The position numbers and the translations under genes were made by a program. This document shows, piece after piece, positions 52,016 to 60,170 of a stretch of DNA of 64,000 nt (the stretch's first letter is position 1; the number at the start of each line of letters is the position of its first letter). Source of the stretch: Acidobacteriaceae bacterium (GTDB lineage Bacteria > Acidobacteriota > Terriglobia > Bryobacterales > Bryobacteraceae); NCBI GenBank assembly GCA_019240475.1, contig JAFAYI010000031.1:248001-312000 (forward strand). Direction: 5' to 3'. The notes under the pieces are model-generated. The model was not told the origin of the DNA. It saw only the letters and a list, made by a program, of their open reading frames with translations, and did not search any database.

Positions 52016-52555
52016 ATGAATAACCTTCTCGGAGCGCCTAATAAATGGAACCCGAAAAATCGCGAGTGCAAGGCTATTATCGAGACGCCAAAAGGGCGAC
52101 GCAGTAAATTCGACTATGATCCCGAGTACGATTTATTTGCGCTCGGCGGCTTGCTGCCGGAAGGGCTGGCCTTTCCTTTCGATTTCGGCTTCGTTCCATC
52201 CACCCTCGGCGGGGACGGCGATCCCCTGGATGTAGTGATTCTCTTGGATGAGCCGGCGCATGTTGGTTGTGTGCTCGATATCCGACTCATCGGTGTAATC
52301 GAAGCCGAACAGTCGGACGGCAAGAAGCGCACGAGGAACGATCGGCTAGTCGCTGTTGCCGTTCATTCGTATTCGCATGAGGACCTCCACTCTATCGATG
52401 AAATAGGTAAATCTTTGATCGATCAACTGGAAGAGTTCTTCGTCTCCTACAACAAGAGCCGTGGAAAGAAGTTCCGAGTGAAAGGCCGGTATGGGCCGAA
52501 ACGGGCTGCCGATCTGATAGAGGCCGGCCTCGTTCGATTCGCCAAAAAAGAATAG
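52016..52555 (+). CDS. ppa: Inorganic pyrophosphatase (family I)
   Basis: 179 residues from ATG 52016; an in-frame ATG at 51803 would add 71 residues that overlap the divergent dehydrogenase gene. Hydrolyses pyrophosphate to drive biosynthesis. Signature GGDGDPLDVVILLDEPAHVG carries the metal-binding Asp residues; FDYDPEYDLFALGGLLPEGLAF and RNDRLVAVAVHS are also typical. Slightly more divergent than standard Ppa at the N-terminus. NMO follows five bases after its stop, so they probably share a transcript. Confidence 0.9.
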   Translation: MNNLLGAPNKWNPKNRECKAIIETPKGRRSKFDYDPEYDLFALGGLLPEGLAFPFDFGFVPSTLGGDGDPLDVVILLDEPAHVGCVLDIRLIGVIEAEQSDGKKRTRNDRLVAVAVHSYSHEDLHSIDEIGKSLIDQLEEFFVSYNKSRGKKFRVKGRYGPKRAADLIEAGLVRFAKKE

Positions 52556-52560
52556 AAGAC

Positions 52561-53649
52561 ATGCCACGCTGGCCCGATCGTCGCCTGCTCGACTTGTTGA
52601 ATATCGAGATTCCGATCATCCAGGCGCCAATGGCGGGCGCGGATTCTGTCGAATTGGCGCGCAGTGTTTCTTCCACCGGCGCGCTTGGATCGCTCGCGTG
52701 TGCCCTGCTCAGCCCGGATTCCGTTCACGAAGCCGTGGCGGCGCTTCGCCGCGATATGCGCCGCCCTTTCAATCTGAATTTCTTCTGCCACCAGATGAAC
52801 GCGCCCGATCCCGCTGCATCCGAAAGATGGAAGGCCTTCTTGCGGCCGCATTACGAACGGTGGAACCTCGACATCGATGCGGTTCCCCAGACGCCTCTTC
52901 GCCAGCCCTTCGACGAGCGAATGTGCGACGTCCTGGAAGACCTAAAACCGGAGATCGTCAGCTTTCACTTTGGGCTGCCCCAGCCCAATATCCTCCATCG
53001 CCTCAAACGATTCGGCGCAAAGATTCTCTCCACGGCTACCAGTGTGAAGGAAGCAAAATGGCTGGAAGCGTGCGGCTGCGATGCCATCGTCGCTCAGGGC
53101 CTGGAGGCCGGCGGCCACCGGGGCATGTTTCTGGAAACCAACGTCGCGGCTCAAGTTGGCCTTTTCGCCCTGCTGCCGCAAGTCGCGGATGCGGTATCGG
53201 CGCCCGTGATCGCCGCGGGAGGAATTGGCGACGCTCGCGGCGTTGCTGCCGCCTTTGCGCTCGGCGCCTCAGGCGTTCAGTTGGGAACCGCCTACCTGTT
53301 CTGCCCGGAGGCCACGGTTGCTCCTCTGCATCGCCGCGCTCTCGATCAAGTCGCGGACCACCGCACAGCCTTGACGAATCTTTTCAGTGGCCGTCCCGCG
53401 CGAGGCATTCTGAACCGCTTCTTGGAGGAATGCGGGCCCATGTCCGATGCAGCCCTACCGTTCCCCTTCGCCGCAACGCTTGTGGCGCCCTTGCGCGCTG
53501 CCTCCGAGCGGGCGGACTCACTCGACTATATGCAGCTTTGGGCCGGTCAGGCGGCCGCGCTCGGAAAGTCCATGCCGGCCGGCCAGTTCACCCGCGAGCT
53601 TGCTGCGGAAGCGATCGACTTTTGGCGGAAGAATGAGGCGGCACGCTGA
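52561..53649 (+). CDS. Nitronate monooxygenase (2-nitropropane dioxygenase-like)
   Basis: 362 residues. FMN-dependent TIM barrel oxidising nitronates. It starts with LNIEIPIIQAPMAGADSVEL; phosphate-binding and active-site segments are AQGLEAGGHRGMF with the catalytic His, VIAAGGIGDARGVAAAFALG and GVQLGTAYLFCPE. No signal peptide. Five bases after ppa on the same strand. Role could be detoxification of propionate 3-nitronate, as known for the family. Confidence 0.92.
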   Translation: MPRWPDRRLLDLLNIEIPIIQAPMAGADSVELARSVSSTGALGSLACALLSPDSVHEAVAALRRDMRRPFNLNFFCHQMNAPDPAASERWKAFLRPHYERWNLDIDAVPQTPLRQPFDERMCDVLEDLKPEIVSFHFGLPQPNILHRLKRFGAKILSTATSVKEAKWLEACGCDAIVAQGLEAGGHRGMFLETNVAAQVGLFALLPQVADAVSAPVIAAGGIGDARGVAAAFALGASGVQLGTAYLFCPEATVAPLHRRALDQVADHRTALTNLFSGRPARGILNRFLEECGPMSDAALPFPFAATLVAPLRAASERADSLDYMQLWAGQAAALGKSMPAGQFTRELAAEAIDFWRKNEAAR

Positions 53650-53746
53650 TGGATGCTTCAGGTCGCTGTGCCGAAGCGCCGCGTTGGGAATGCCGCCTGA
53701 AGACCGGTCCAGGGCTTCCCGTTCTGCCGCAACTGATCCCGGCCCG

Positions 53747-54652
53747 CTATCGAACATAACCGCTCTTCTCCAGGTACGCATAGCTCTGGCGCAAACTCGC
53801 GATCGGGTCGGTGCTGAAATCCTGTTCCACAAAGATATGCCTCGCCTTGCTATGCGCAAGGGCGTCCAGAATAGCCCGCAACGGCAAGTCGCCGGCGCCA
53901 AGCTCGCGATAGGTCTCGTTCGGAACCGTCGCAATGTCATAGTGAATCGGCGTCCCTTTCGCCCGGTCCTTCAAGTGCGCCAGTTCCACCCGGTCTGCAT
54001 GCGCCCGGATGAATTCAGCCGCATCCACGCCGGCCATGCTCACCCAGAACGCATCTACTTCCAGTCGGATCAGCTTTGCATCCAGGTGCTTCAACAGAAC
54101 ATCCATCGGCCTGCCGCCGGGCTTCGGCTGAAACTCAAAGTCGTGGTTGTGATAGCAGAACTGCAAGCCTGCGGCATGCGCTTTCTGAGCGGCCTCGTTC
54201 AGCTTGTCGGCCAGCGATCGGTAGAAATCGAGTCCCAGGCGCTCTTCCGGCGTAAGGTAATTGAACACCAGATATCGGAACCCGTGATCTCTCGCCAGCG
54301 AAACGCAGCCCTCATACGTCACTCCGGCCTCGATGGGCGGCATATCGGCATGCTGCCAGGCCACCCGGTTTCCCGTCAGGAGCGGCGTCTCAAAGTGCAG
54401 GCTAACGGGCGTGAGGTTCACGCTTTTTAATAGCGGACCGGCCGTTCGGACTTGGTTACGTAACATCTCCACCTCGCGATAGCCGATATCTGCAATGGAC
54501 TGCAAGGTTGTCAGAGGCTGTTCGAGGATCTGGTTCCGAACGGTATAAAGTTGAACGCCCGGCGCCATCGGCGCTTTCCCGAAGCAGGACACGGCGGCCA
54601 ATCCGCCCAGCTTTATCAACTGGCGCCTGTTCATGCGTGCTGCATTCGTCAT
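53747..54652 (-). CDS. Tat-exported sugar phosphate isomerase/epimerase-like protein
   Basis: 301 residues from ATG 54652 (54634 and 54676 are alternatives without better ribosome sites). A twin-arginine-type signal (MNRRQLIKLGGLAAVSCFG) precedes a xylose-isomerase-like TIM barrel: GVQLYTVRNQI, LQFCYHNHDFEFQP with the His metal ligands, KLIRLEVDAFWVSMAG and HIFVEQDFSTDPI. These exported barrels are frequent in Acidobacteria and Planctomycetes and likely act on sugars or cyclitols. Distinct from the cytoplasmic relative at 21.4 kb. Divergent from the MOSC gene. Confidence 0.87.
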   Translation of the reverse strand: MTNAARMNRRQLIKLGGLAAVSCFGKAPMAPGVQLYTVRNQILEQPLTTLQSIADIGYREVEMLRNQVRTAGPLLKSVNLTPVSLHFETPLLTGNRVAWQHADMPPIEAGVTYEGCVSLARDHGFRYLVFNYLTPEERLGLDFYRSLADKLNEAAQKAHAAGLQFCYHNHDFEFQPKPGGRPMDVLLKHLDAKLIRLEVDAFWVSMAGVDAAEFIRAHADRVELAHLKDRAKGTPIHYDIATVPNETYRELGAGDLPLRAILDALAHSKARHIFVEQDFSTDPIASLRQSYAYLEKSGYVR

Positions 54653-54728
54653 ATCGCGGTAAATACGTCCTATCACACCTCGCGGCAGGACCTCGCAATC
54701 GGGTACCCTGATATCTCGCTGTGCAGTG

Positions 54729-55529
54729 ATGTGGCTGAGCCGGATCTTCGTCTACCCGATCAAATCTGTCCGAGGAATCGCAATTCCCGAAGCGCAAGTG
54801 GATACAACCGGTCCGCTTGAGGACAGGCGTTGGATGCTCGTTGACGAGCACGGGATGTTTCTGTCCCAGCGCAAGCTGCCGCGCATGGTATTAATCGAAC
54901 CGCGCTTCGACGGGTCCGACCTCGTGCTGACAGCGCCGGGAACGTCTCCTCTGGCGATACGGAGGTGGTGCGGCGAGGGCGAATGGATTCCCGTCCGAAT
55001 CTGGCGCGACAATCTCAAGCTGCCTTGTCCGGATCCCCGGTATGACGAATGGTTCAGCTCGTTCCTCGGCAGCCCCTGCCGGCTTGTGCATCTACCCAGT
55101 GAAGTGCGGCGCAACGTCGAGCCCCCCTTCGACCATTCCAAATGGCGAGTCAGCCTCGCCGACGGTTATCCCTTGCTTGTTGTGTCACAGGCCTCGCTCG
55201 ATCTGCTCAACTCCAAGCTCCCTTCTCCGATCGGTGTGGAACGCTTCCGGCCCAATCTCGTGCTGGCGGATGCGGTCCCGCATGCGGAGGATAGCCTGCG
55301 CGAGATAAGGATCGGTTCCGTTGAGCTAGCGATCGTAAAGCCCTGCGCCCGATGTTCAATCGTGCAAGTAGATCCCGCCACAGCAACCAGCGGCATCGAA
55401 CCGCTGAGAACCTTGGCCGCCTACCGAACGATGCCCAACGGCGTCATGTTCGGGCAGAACGCATTAGTTGTTACTCCGGGGCAGCTTCGCCTCGGCGATA
55501 CCGTTGAGATTCTAAACGCAAGAGAATAG
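54729..55529 (+). CDS. MOSC domain protein (mARC/YcbX-like)
   Basis: 266 residues from ATG 54729 (GTG 54726 adds one). N-terminal MOSC beta-barrel (LSRIFVYPIKSVRGIAIPEA, DRRWMLVDEHGMFLSQRKLP) and C-terminal MOSC domain with the molybdenum-ligand motif KPCARCSIVQVDPATA and FGQNALVV. In mARC and YcbX this Cys binds the molybdenum cofactor and the proteins reduce N-hydroxylated compounds. No ferredoxin domain follows, so an external electron donor would be needed. Last clearly housekeeping-like gene before the accessory region. Confidence 0.9.
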   Translation: MWLSRIFVYPIKSVRGIAIPEAQVDTTGPLEDRRWMLVDEHGMFLSQRKLPRMVLIEPRFDGSDLVLTAPGTSPLAIRRWCGEGEWIPVRIWRDNLKLPCPDPRYDEWFSSFLGSPCRLVHLPSEVRRNVEPPFDHSKWRVSLADGYPLLVVSQASLDLLNSKLPSPIGVERFRPNLVLADAVPHAEDSLREIRIGSVELAIVKPCARCSIVQVDPATATSGIEPLRTLAAYRTMPNGVMFGQNALVVTPGQLRLGDTVEILNARE

Positions 55530-55578
55530 AACCGGCCGCTTCTAAGCAGCGAGACTTACAACGCACTTTGGCGGAATG

Positions 55579-55894
55579 CTAAAACAAATGGACCCCCACT
55601 AGCCCTTCACCATGCTCGCGCACAAGTGCGGAGATTGATGGCCGATCAATGATCGAGTACTCGCGTGCAAGCGCAGCAGCACCACTCCGGGCGATTGAAC
55701 TCGGCCAGCGAACACGAGGGACCCAAAGTCCTTATCTTCTGGAATCAGTATTCTTTGGTCTTCCAATGCGAGCTGCAGAAGTTCCGAGTCAACTGACTGT
55801 TGCGTAAACTCGGCAACGGCTACGACATCGTGACCGTTTGCGCGAAGTGCTCGAACGCTGACATATCACAGCACTCGTCTGCTAGAAAGCGCAC
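55579..55894 (-). pseudogene. Degraded DUF5615 (PIN-like) toxin gene
   Basis: Read on the minus strand, three overlapping frames join into one DUF5615-type protein: VRFLADE..., then RALRANGHDVVAVAEFTQQS through ALEDQRILIPEDKDFGSLVF, then REYSIIDRPSISALVREHG ending GLVGVHLF. Frame changes fall near 55852 and near 55653; restoring one base at each rebuilds the protein, the second as TTG-GCA-CGC. DUF5615 proteins are predicted nuclease toxins paired with DUF433 antitoxins, and such a partner lies 13 bases upstream. With two apparent single-base deletions it cannot be functional if the sequence is correct. Confidence 0.75.
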
Positions 55895-55907
55895 AATTGG
55901 GCCAGAT

Positions 55908-56130
55908 CTAACTTACTATGGACACAATGATTTCGTGCGCGATCGTATCGGCACCGTATGAGAAGGCAGCTTTGACATCCACCTCGCCCAGGCGTGGGTA
56001 AGCATCAAGCAAATCTGTGACGCTGGCTCCCTCGCCGAGCTTGCGGAGAGGAGTTCGACAGGAATGCGAGTCCCTTTGATCACGGGCTTCCGTGCATCAC
56101 TGCCGGATTCACCTCGATGCGGTCGATCAT
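55908..56130 (-). pseudogene. Degraded DUF433 antitoxin gene
   Basis: From the ATG at 56130 the minus strand gives IDRIEVNPAVMHG, then (after one missing base) KPVIKGTRIPVELLSA, then (after another) LGEGASVTDLLDAYPRLGE and VKAAFSYGADTIAHEI. Together these are a complete DUF433 protein, whose hallmark is GKPVIRGTRIPV. Both missing bases lie in NAAG contexts. DUF433 antitoxins pair with DUF5615 toxins and here precede one, itself broken. The pair is a dead or dying toxin-antitoxin module unless the assembly is at fault. Confidence 0.78.
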
Positions 56131-56313
56131 GGACTTGCTCCTTGTCTACGCCCTTCTGGGGCTGCGAAAGCCAATGCAACGGGACTTCCCATTCCTAATC
56201 CGTCCAGTTTCCGGTTTGGCGACCATCTGCTGAGAACGACTTCACAACGCCGGAGTGCGCCTTTTGACGGCCGAGTGGTTGTCAAGTCAAAAGCGGCAGG
56301 CCGATATCAATTC

Positions 56314-57171
56314 CTACGGGCGAACTCCAAGCGTTTTTAACGTTGCAGGATCGAGTAGGCCTGATGGGCTCAAACCATGGCTCTCTTGGAATTCCTTCGC
56401 GGCACGAGCGAGGTCTCCATCAGAGATGCAGTCCTGGATAAAATCGGACCCTAGTTTGTTAAGCGCCACCTCCACGTCACACGCAATCCGTCCTGAGTGG
56501 CCCGTGGGCCCCTTCGATCCAGCTTCCTTAAGCGCTGCAATAGTCTCCCGATCATTACGATCAGCGTAGTCGATCGCGAGTCGTCCCTCGCGATCCCTGG
56601 CGTTCACGTCGGCGTGGGCTGCAATCAGATCGCGAACCGCGCCCGGCCAGCGGTGCATCACAGCCATCATCAGCGGCGTGCGTCCGCCGATGTCGGTCGT
56701 CGTAACGTCGGCGCCATGGGCTAGCAGGTCGTGGACCATCTTCTCGGCGGCCGCCAGCTCATATTCGATGTATCCCGGAGGCATGCCACGCTCCGGTGCG
56801 AGTTGTGCGCGGCGACGCGAGATGAAGCAGCCAGCCGCGACGAGCAGCGGCGTGCGTCCTGTGGTCATGAATCCCTGGTTGGTGGTTGCGCTGCGCACGT
56901 TGACCAGCGCCCCACGTTCGAGAAGAAGGTCCAGTATTTGCGCTCGGCATTCCAGCGCGGCGTGCATGATGGGTGTCCAGCCAGCGTGGTCTTGCTCGTT
57001 TACATCGCCGCCGGCCGCGAGCGCCTCACGCACGGCTTTAAGCCCGTCCTGCTCATGGCCCACCGCGTGTCCTTTGTGCACGGCATCGCACACCGACAAG
57101 TTCGACTGTGCTGGCGAACCAGCAGACAGCAGAAACAGAAAGCTGACTCGCGCCCAGCGAAAGATGTCCAT
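56314..57171 (-). CDS. Secreted ankyrin-repeat protein with a peptidoglycan-binding-like C-terminus
   Basis: 285 residues from ATG 57171, with AGGGGAG eight bases upstream; an in-frame start at 57279 would put 36 residues before the signal peptide. Signal MDIFRWARVSFLFLLSAGS. Ankyrin repeats run from about 50 to 215 (HAGWTPIMHAALECRAQILD, GRTPLLVAAG, GRTPLMMAVMHRWPGAVRDL, REGRLAIDYADRNDRETIAAL). The last 60 residues (LNKLGSDFIQD ... KEFQESHGLSPSGLLDPATL) look like a PG_binding_1 domain. It probably binds cell wall and a protein partner in the periplasm. Confidence 0.82.
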   Translation of the reverse strand: MDIFRWARVSFLFLLSAGSPAQSNLSVCDAVHKGHAVGHEQDGLKAVREALAAGGDVNEQDHAGWTPIMHAALECRAQILDLLLERGALVNVRSATTNQGFMTTGRTPLLVAAGCFISRRRAQLAPERGMPPGYIEYELAAAEKMVHDLLAHGADVTTTDIGGRTPLMMAVMHRWPGAVRDLIAAHADVNARDREGRLAIDYADRNDRETIAALKEAGSKGPTGHSGRIACDVEVALNKLGSDFIQDCISDGDLARAAKEFQESHGLSPSGLLDPATLKTLGVRP

Positions 57172-57548
57172 GGCCGCCGCTCCCCTGTGAGCATATTTGA
57201 CTCCCTGGAGCGACCCCAAGTTCCCCGTTTGTATATCGTATTGCGATCCGAGTCGACTGGTTCGACTATGACGCGCCACTCGGAAGTTGAGCGACGTGAC
57301 GCCGACTTAACGGTCTAATCCCGGATTGGCAATTTTCAGCAAAACGGCGATTTATTGCTCATGTGGATCGCTCGGGATGACCGACTGGAGATAGATTCAG
57401 TCATCGACGATCGTGCGAGGGATTGTCCGCCATGCCAGCGTCGTTTTTGGCTTCTTGGTGAGATTTTCCGCGCGGGTGCTCGCGCAGGTGTTCACAAGGA
57501 TCTGGCAGTGCAAGCGTGGCATAAACGAGTGATAAGATCGCGTGCTAA
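57172..57548. other. Intergenic stretch without recognised genes
   Basis: About 380 bases between the divergent ankyrin gene and a frameshifted DinB-like gene. Short open frames exist on both strands but none has a ribosome site or a recognisable domain. It must hold the promoters of both neighbours. No repeat or hairpin stood out. Confidence 0.5.
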
Positions 57549-58059
57549 ATGCGGTTCACCACCTTTTTGCTGACAATGAGCGCGATTGCCGGGCTGGCGG
57601 CCGCGCAAGATTCGATGACGGATGCAGGCGCCGGGTGGGCGCCGGAGTTCAAGATGGCCGGGCGCCAAATCGTCACGCTGGAAGGCGATCCCGGCGGACA
57701 AGTACGGGTGGCGCCCCGGGGCGGGTGTACGCAGCGTGAGCGAGGTGCTGATGCATACAGCGTCGGCAAATTACTTTTTTCTGCGATCGATGGGTGTGAA
57801 AGCCGGCGAGGATCTGCCGAAGGATCCGGAAAAACGCGTGACCGTTAAGGCGGACGTGGTGCGGTGGCTCAGGGCATCGTTCGACGCGGTCGAGGAGAAT
57901 TATCCTAAGATCGATAAGCAGAAGGCGGTGAAGTTCCTGGGGCACGACGCTACGTGCGAAGGAATCCTTCTGCGGGCGCTGGCACATGCTAATGAGCATT
58001 TGGGCCAGATGATCGCGTATGCACGGGTGAATGGGGTCGCGCCGCCGTGGTCGAAGTGA
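57549..58059 (+). pseudogene. Frameshifted secreted DinB-family gene
   Basis: From ATG 57549 a signal peptide (MRFTTFLLTMSAIAGLAAAQ) leads into APEFKMAGRQIVTLE, after which the frame breaks near 57683. The next frame continues the same protein: KAIPADKYGWRPGAGVRSVS, EVLMHTASANYFFLRSMG and, at the end, RALAHANEHLGQMIAYARVN. The His residues of the DinB metal site are present (VLMH; HANEHLGQ). A shift of +1 (two bases lost or one gained) within CTGGAAGGCG restores one frame of about 169 residues. Either a pseudogene or a sequence error. Confidence 0.75.
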
Positions 58060-58067
58060 TGTTATTA

Positions 58068-58229
58068 CTCGACCTTCGCCGCACATGCGCGCTTGTGTCA
58101 CCGAGCAGGGGGAGAACTCGAACAAGTTCAGTTCTTAGTTGGCCACGTCAGCGTCCCGAGGACCGAACGCTACTGGGCTGCAAACAGCGACTGAGAGATG
58201 CTGTCAACGACAGAATTGGCTTTAAGCCT
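58068..58229 (+). pseudogene. Remnant of a tyrosine recombinase C-terminus
   Basis: Nine bases after the DinB stop, three frames in succession read LDLRRTCA, RLCHRAGGELEQVQFLVGHV followed by SVPRTERY, and LGCKQRLRDAVNDRIGFKP. This is the C-terminal catalytic part of a phage-type integrase (LRRT box, GHVSVxxTERYLGCKQ with the Tyr nucleophile). Two small deletions break it, one in a GC run near 58090, one in TACCTGG near 58170. The N-terminal half is absent. It differs from the integrase at 61 kb. Confidence 0.75.
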
Positions 58230-58378
58230 CCAGGCATTGTCCAGATCCAACCGGACTTGTGATTCCGTATTTGGCTGACACGGCACGGATTGCTAATAAA
58301 TCATGAATGGATGTGACCCATCCAGGCGAACAGCTTGCATTTTGCAAACCTCACGCGCCGCCCCGGAGAGGGCGACAC

Positions 58379-58981
58379 TCACCTGCCGTTTCTCAGAAGA
58401 GACGCGAACGATTGAGCTAGCGGAACTCGATGGACATCGGAATGAGTAAAGAGGATCTGCATGAACCGTTCCTGGGCAACGCGTAGGCCCTCTTGCGAAT
58501 CCAACAGACCTGAATTTCGCAATCGGTTTTCTTGGGAATCGATCAGATCGACAAGTCTCCTGCCACGAGATGTGAGTGGAGCGACAAAATGTGGATGCAT
58601 CCGTCGATCCTGCCAATCGATTAGGCAGTCCCCGAAGTCTACGGCCGCCAAATCCTGAGAAACTACGAGCTTGACGTAATCGAAGAGAAACGCGTGCTCG
58701 GTATGTCCAATACCCACACCGGATTCCGAATCGCTCGTTGAGAGATTGACTTCCGCGATTGTGCACGCCAAGTCCATACCGAAATACAACGATCGTGTGA
58801 TATTTGTGAGTCCTTGGGCGAACAACTCGATGTAAGAAACGGGGAATGTTACGTGAGGAGCGGATTTGTGGGCCATGAGCTTCAAAACTTCCTCAAGGTC
58901 ATCAACGAACTCTTCCGCATTTAGCCGGTTGTTCCAAAAATCTCCTCTCGTACTGCCGTTAACAGGTTGCTCGTTTAGCAA
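58379..58981 (-). CDS. Hypothetical protein, probable continuation or partner of the DUF4365 protein
   Basis: 200 residues from TTG 58981, overlapping the DUF4365 gene end by 7 bases. No signal peptide or membrane helix. Parts: LNAEEFVDDLEEVLKLMAHK, a middle beta/alpha region (GVGIGHTEHAFLFDYVKLVV) and a Pro-poor helical end. I do not recognise a domain. Adding one base in the GATATTTGC junction would fuse it in frame with the DUF4365 protein, which is otherwise short for its family, so this may be one gene of about 330 residues split by a frameshift. If separate, it is the last gene of the CBASS-linked run. Confidence 0.6.
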   Translation of the reverse strand: MLNEQPVNGSTRGDFWNNRLNAEEFVDDLEEVLKLMAHKSAPHVTFPVSYIELFAQGLTNITRSLYFGMDLACTIAEVNLSTSDSESGVGIGHTEHAFLFDYVKLVVSQDLAAVDFGDCLIDWQDRRMHPHFVAPLTSRGRRLVDLIDSQENRLRNSGLLDSQEGLRVAQERFMQILFTHSDVHRVPLAQSFASLLRNGR

Positions 58982-59373
58982 ATATCCACGCCTATTTGTG
59001 TGCGGTCGGGACGACGCAGCTCCTGCCGTACATCGGTCCAGGCGAGCTGGCCGGTAGCGGGGTCATGAAGTACGAGGATTACCGGTATGGGGAATCTCTC
59101 CCAATACAGGAGGTGCTTCTGATCTGGGTAGAACGTCCAATGCCCGCCGTCGTCGTGTCTGAAATAGGAGGAGCCGGATTTCACCTGAACGGCAACAAGG
59201 CGGCCCGTGGCATTCCCGGCCGCTGTTACATACTCGATTTGCCCGTCTATCCCCACATCTTTGATCATGTTTTCGCGCCAGATCATACCGTAGCTTGTAA
59301 CGAAGTTTGCCACCGCGTTCACGCCAGCTCTTGCGGATTGGAAGTTGTCACCCACGCTCGGAAATAGACCCAT
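58975..59373 (-). CDS. DUF4365 nuclease-like domain protein
   Basis: 132 residues from ATG 59373. The signature of DUF4365 is plain: MIKDVGIDGQIEYV, then GRLVAVQVKSGSSYFRHDDG and WTFYPDQKHLLYWERFPIPV. The Asp of GIDG and the QVK match the PD-(D/E)xK nuclease pattern with Gln in the Glu place. Such proteins occur near restriction and other defence genes. It lies 155 bases downstream of the Cap15-like gene on the same strand. Short for the family, and probably continued in the next ORF. Confidence 0.82.
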   Translation of the reverse strand: MGLFPSVGDNFQSARAGVNAVANFVTSYGMIWRENMIKDVGIDGQIEYVTAAGNATGRLVAVQVKSGSSYFRHDDGGHWTFYPDQKHLLYWERFPIPVILVLHDPATGQLAWTDVRQELRRPDRTQIGVDIC

Positions 59374-59528
59374 CGGAGCTCAGAATATCGAGAGGATGTT
59401 CGCCTGGAAGCAATCCAGGATTCAAGGGGACTTGTCGTTCCATATCTGGCTTACACTCACGAAAAGCTTTCCAATGGCCTCAAGAGTCGGCAGTTATCGA
59501 CTGTAGGGCTGCGCGCACGGCGCTTCCT

Positions 59529-60170
59529 TTACGGAGTGATCGTCAATTTCTGGAAATACTGCTGCGCAGCAGGGAAGCTTTGGAACTTCTTATACTGCCG
59601 GTTGCGCAATTCCATTTCGCCGCCCGTCTCCCTGTCCGTCCAATAGTGGCCGATGACTTTCTTTTCCGGGTCTTGGTCCATGATCTTCAGCCAGACAGCG
59701 CCGTAATGGATTGGGCTTCGGTCCCGAACCTCAAAGCGCGGCTCGTTGCGATAAACGCCGCTCACGCAATACAGCCCATCGGGTGTGCAGACAATTTCGG
59801 TGCCGACCAGTTCGGAGCTGGATTCGGCCGTAAGAAGCCGCAAACTCAAGGTCGAGAATGTCTGGCGAACAACCATAAACCCTTGAACGGGAGGAATGGC
59901 GGCGCCGGTTGCCGGGTTTGTCCAGTTGGAGCGGATTTCCACTTTCCATGTCCCGTCGATCACCGGACGCTTGACGAACCAGCCGTGCAGAAACGGCAGC
60001 TTCCACAACCAAATATCGAAAGCCACGACCGCGTACATGACAACGGCCGTAGCGGTCGAGAGCGGGCCTAGCCAAGCGGATCTAATGGCCTCGTGGTTGA
60101 AGTACAGCAGGGCAGCCCACACGAGCGCCGCGCCGTAGATGATCGTCTTGATATAGCGCTCGGAGGCCAT
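59529..60170 (-). CDS. cap15: CBASS effector Cap15-like (2TM plus beta-barrel)
   Basis: 213 residues. Two N-terminal membrane helices (about 8-24, IIYGAALVWAALLYF, and 39-57, ATAVVMYAVVAFDIWLW), then a beta-rich domain beginning KRPVIDGTWKVEIRSNWTNP. This is the layout of the S-2TMbeta/Cap15 effectors, in which the barrel binds a cyclic dinucleotide and the protein then oligomerises and breaks the inner membrane, killing the infected cell. Its start abuts the CD-NTase stop with no spacer, so the two are one operon. Confident from architecture and partner; the ligand is not known here. Confidence 0.88.
   Translation of the reverse strand: MASERYIKTIIYGAALVWAALLYFNHEAIRSAWLGPLSTATAVVMYAVVAFDIWLWKLPFLHGWFVKRPVIDGTWKVEIRSNWTNPATGAAIPPVQGFMVVRQTFSTLSLRLLTAESSSELVGTEIVCTPDGLYCVSGVYRNEPRFEVRDRSPIHYGAVWLKIMDQDPEKKVIGHYWTDRETGGEMELRNRQYKKFQSFPAAQQYFQKLTITP

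Noticed and set aside
55916..56179. An 87-codon frame taken as a stand-alone small gene
   Set aside because: It joins pieces of the broken DUF433 gene with out-of-frame sequence on both sides; better explained as a pseudogene.
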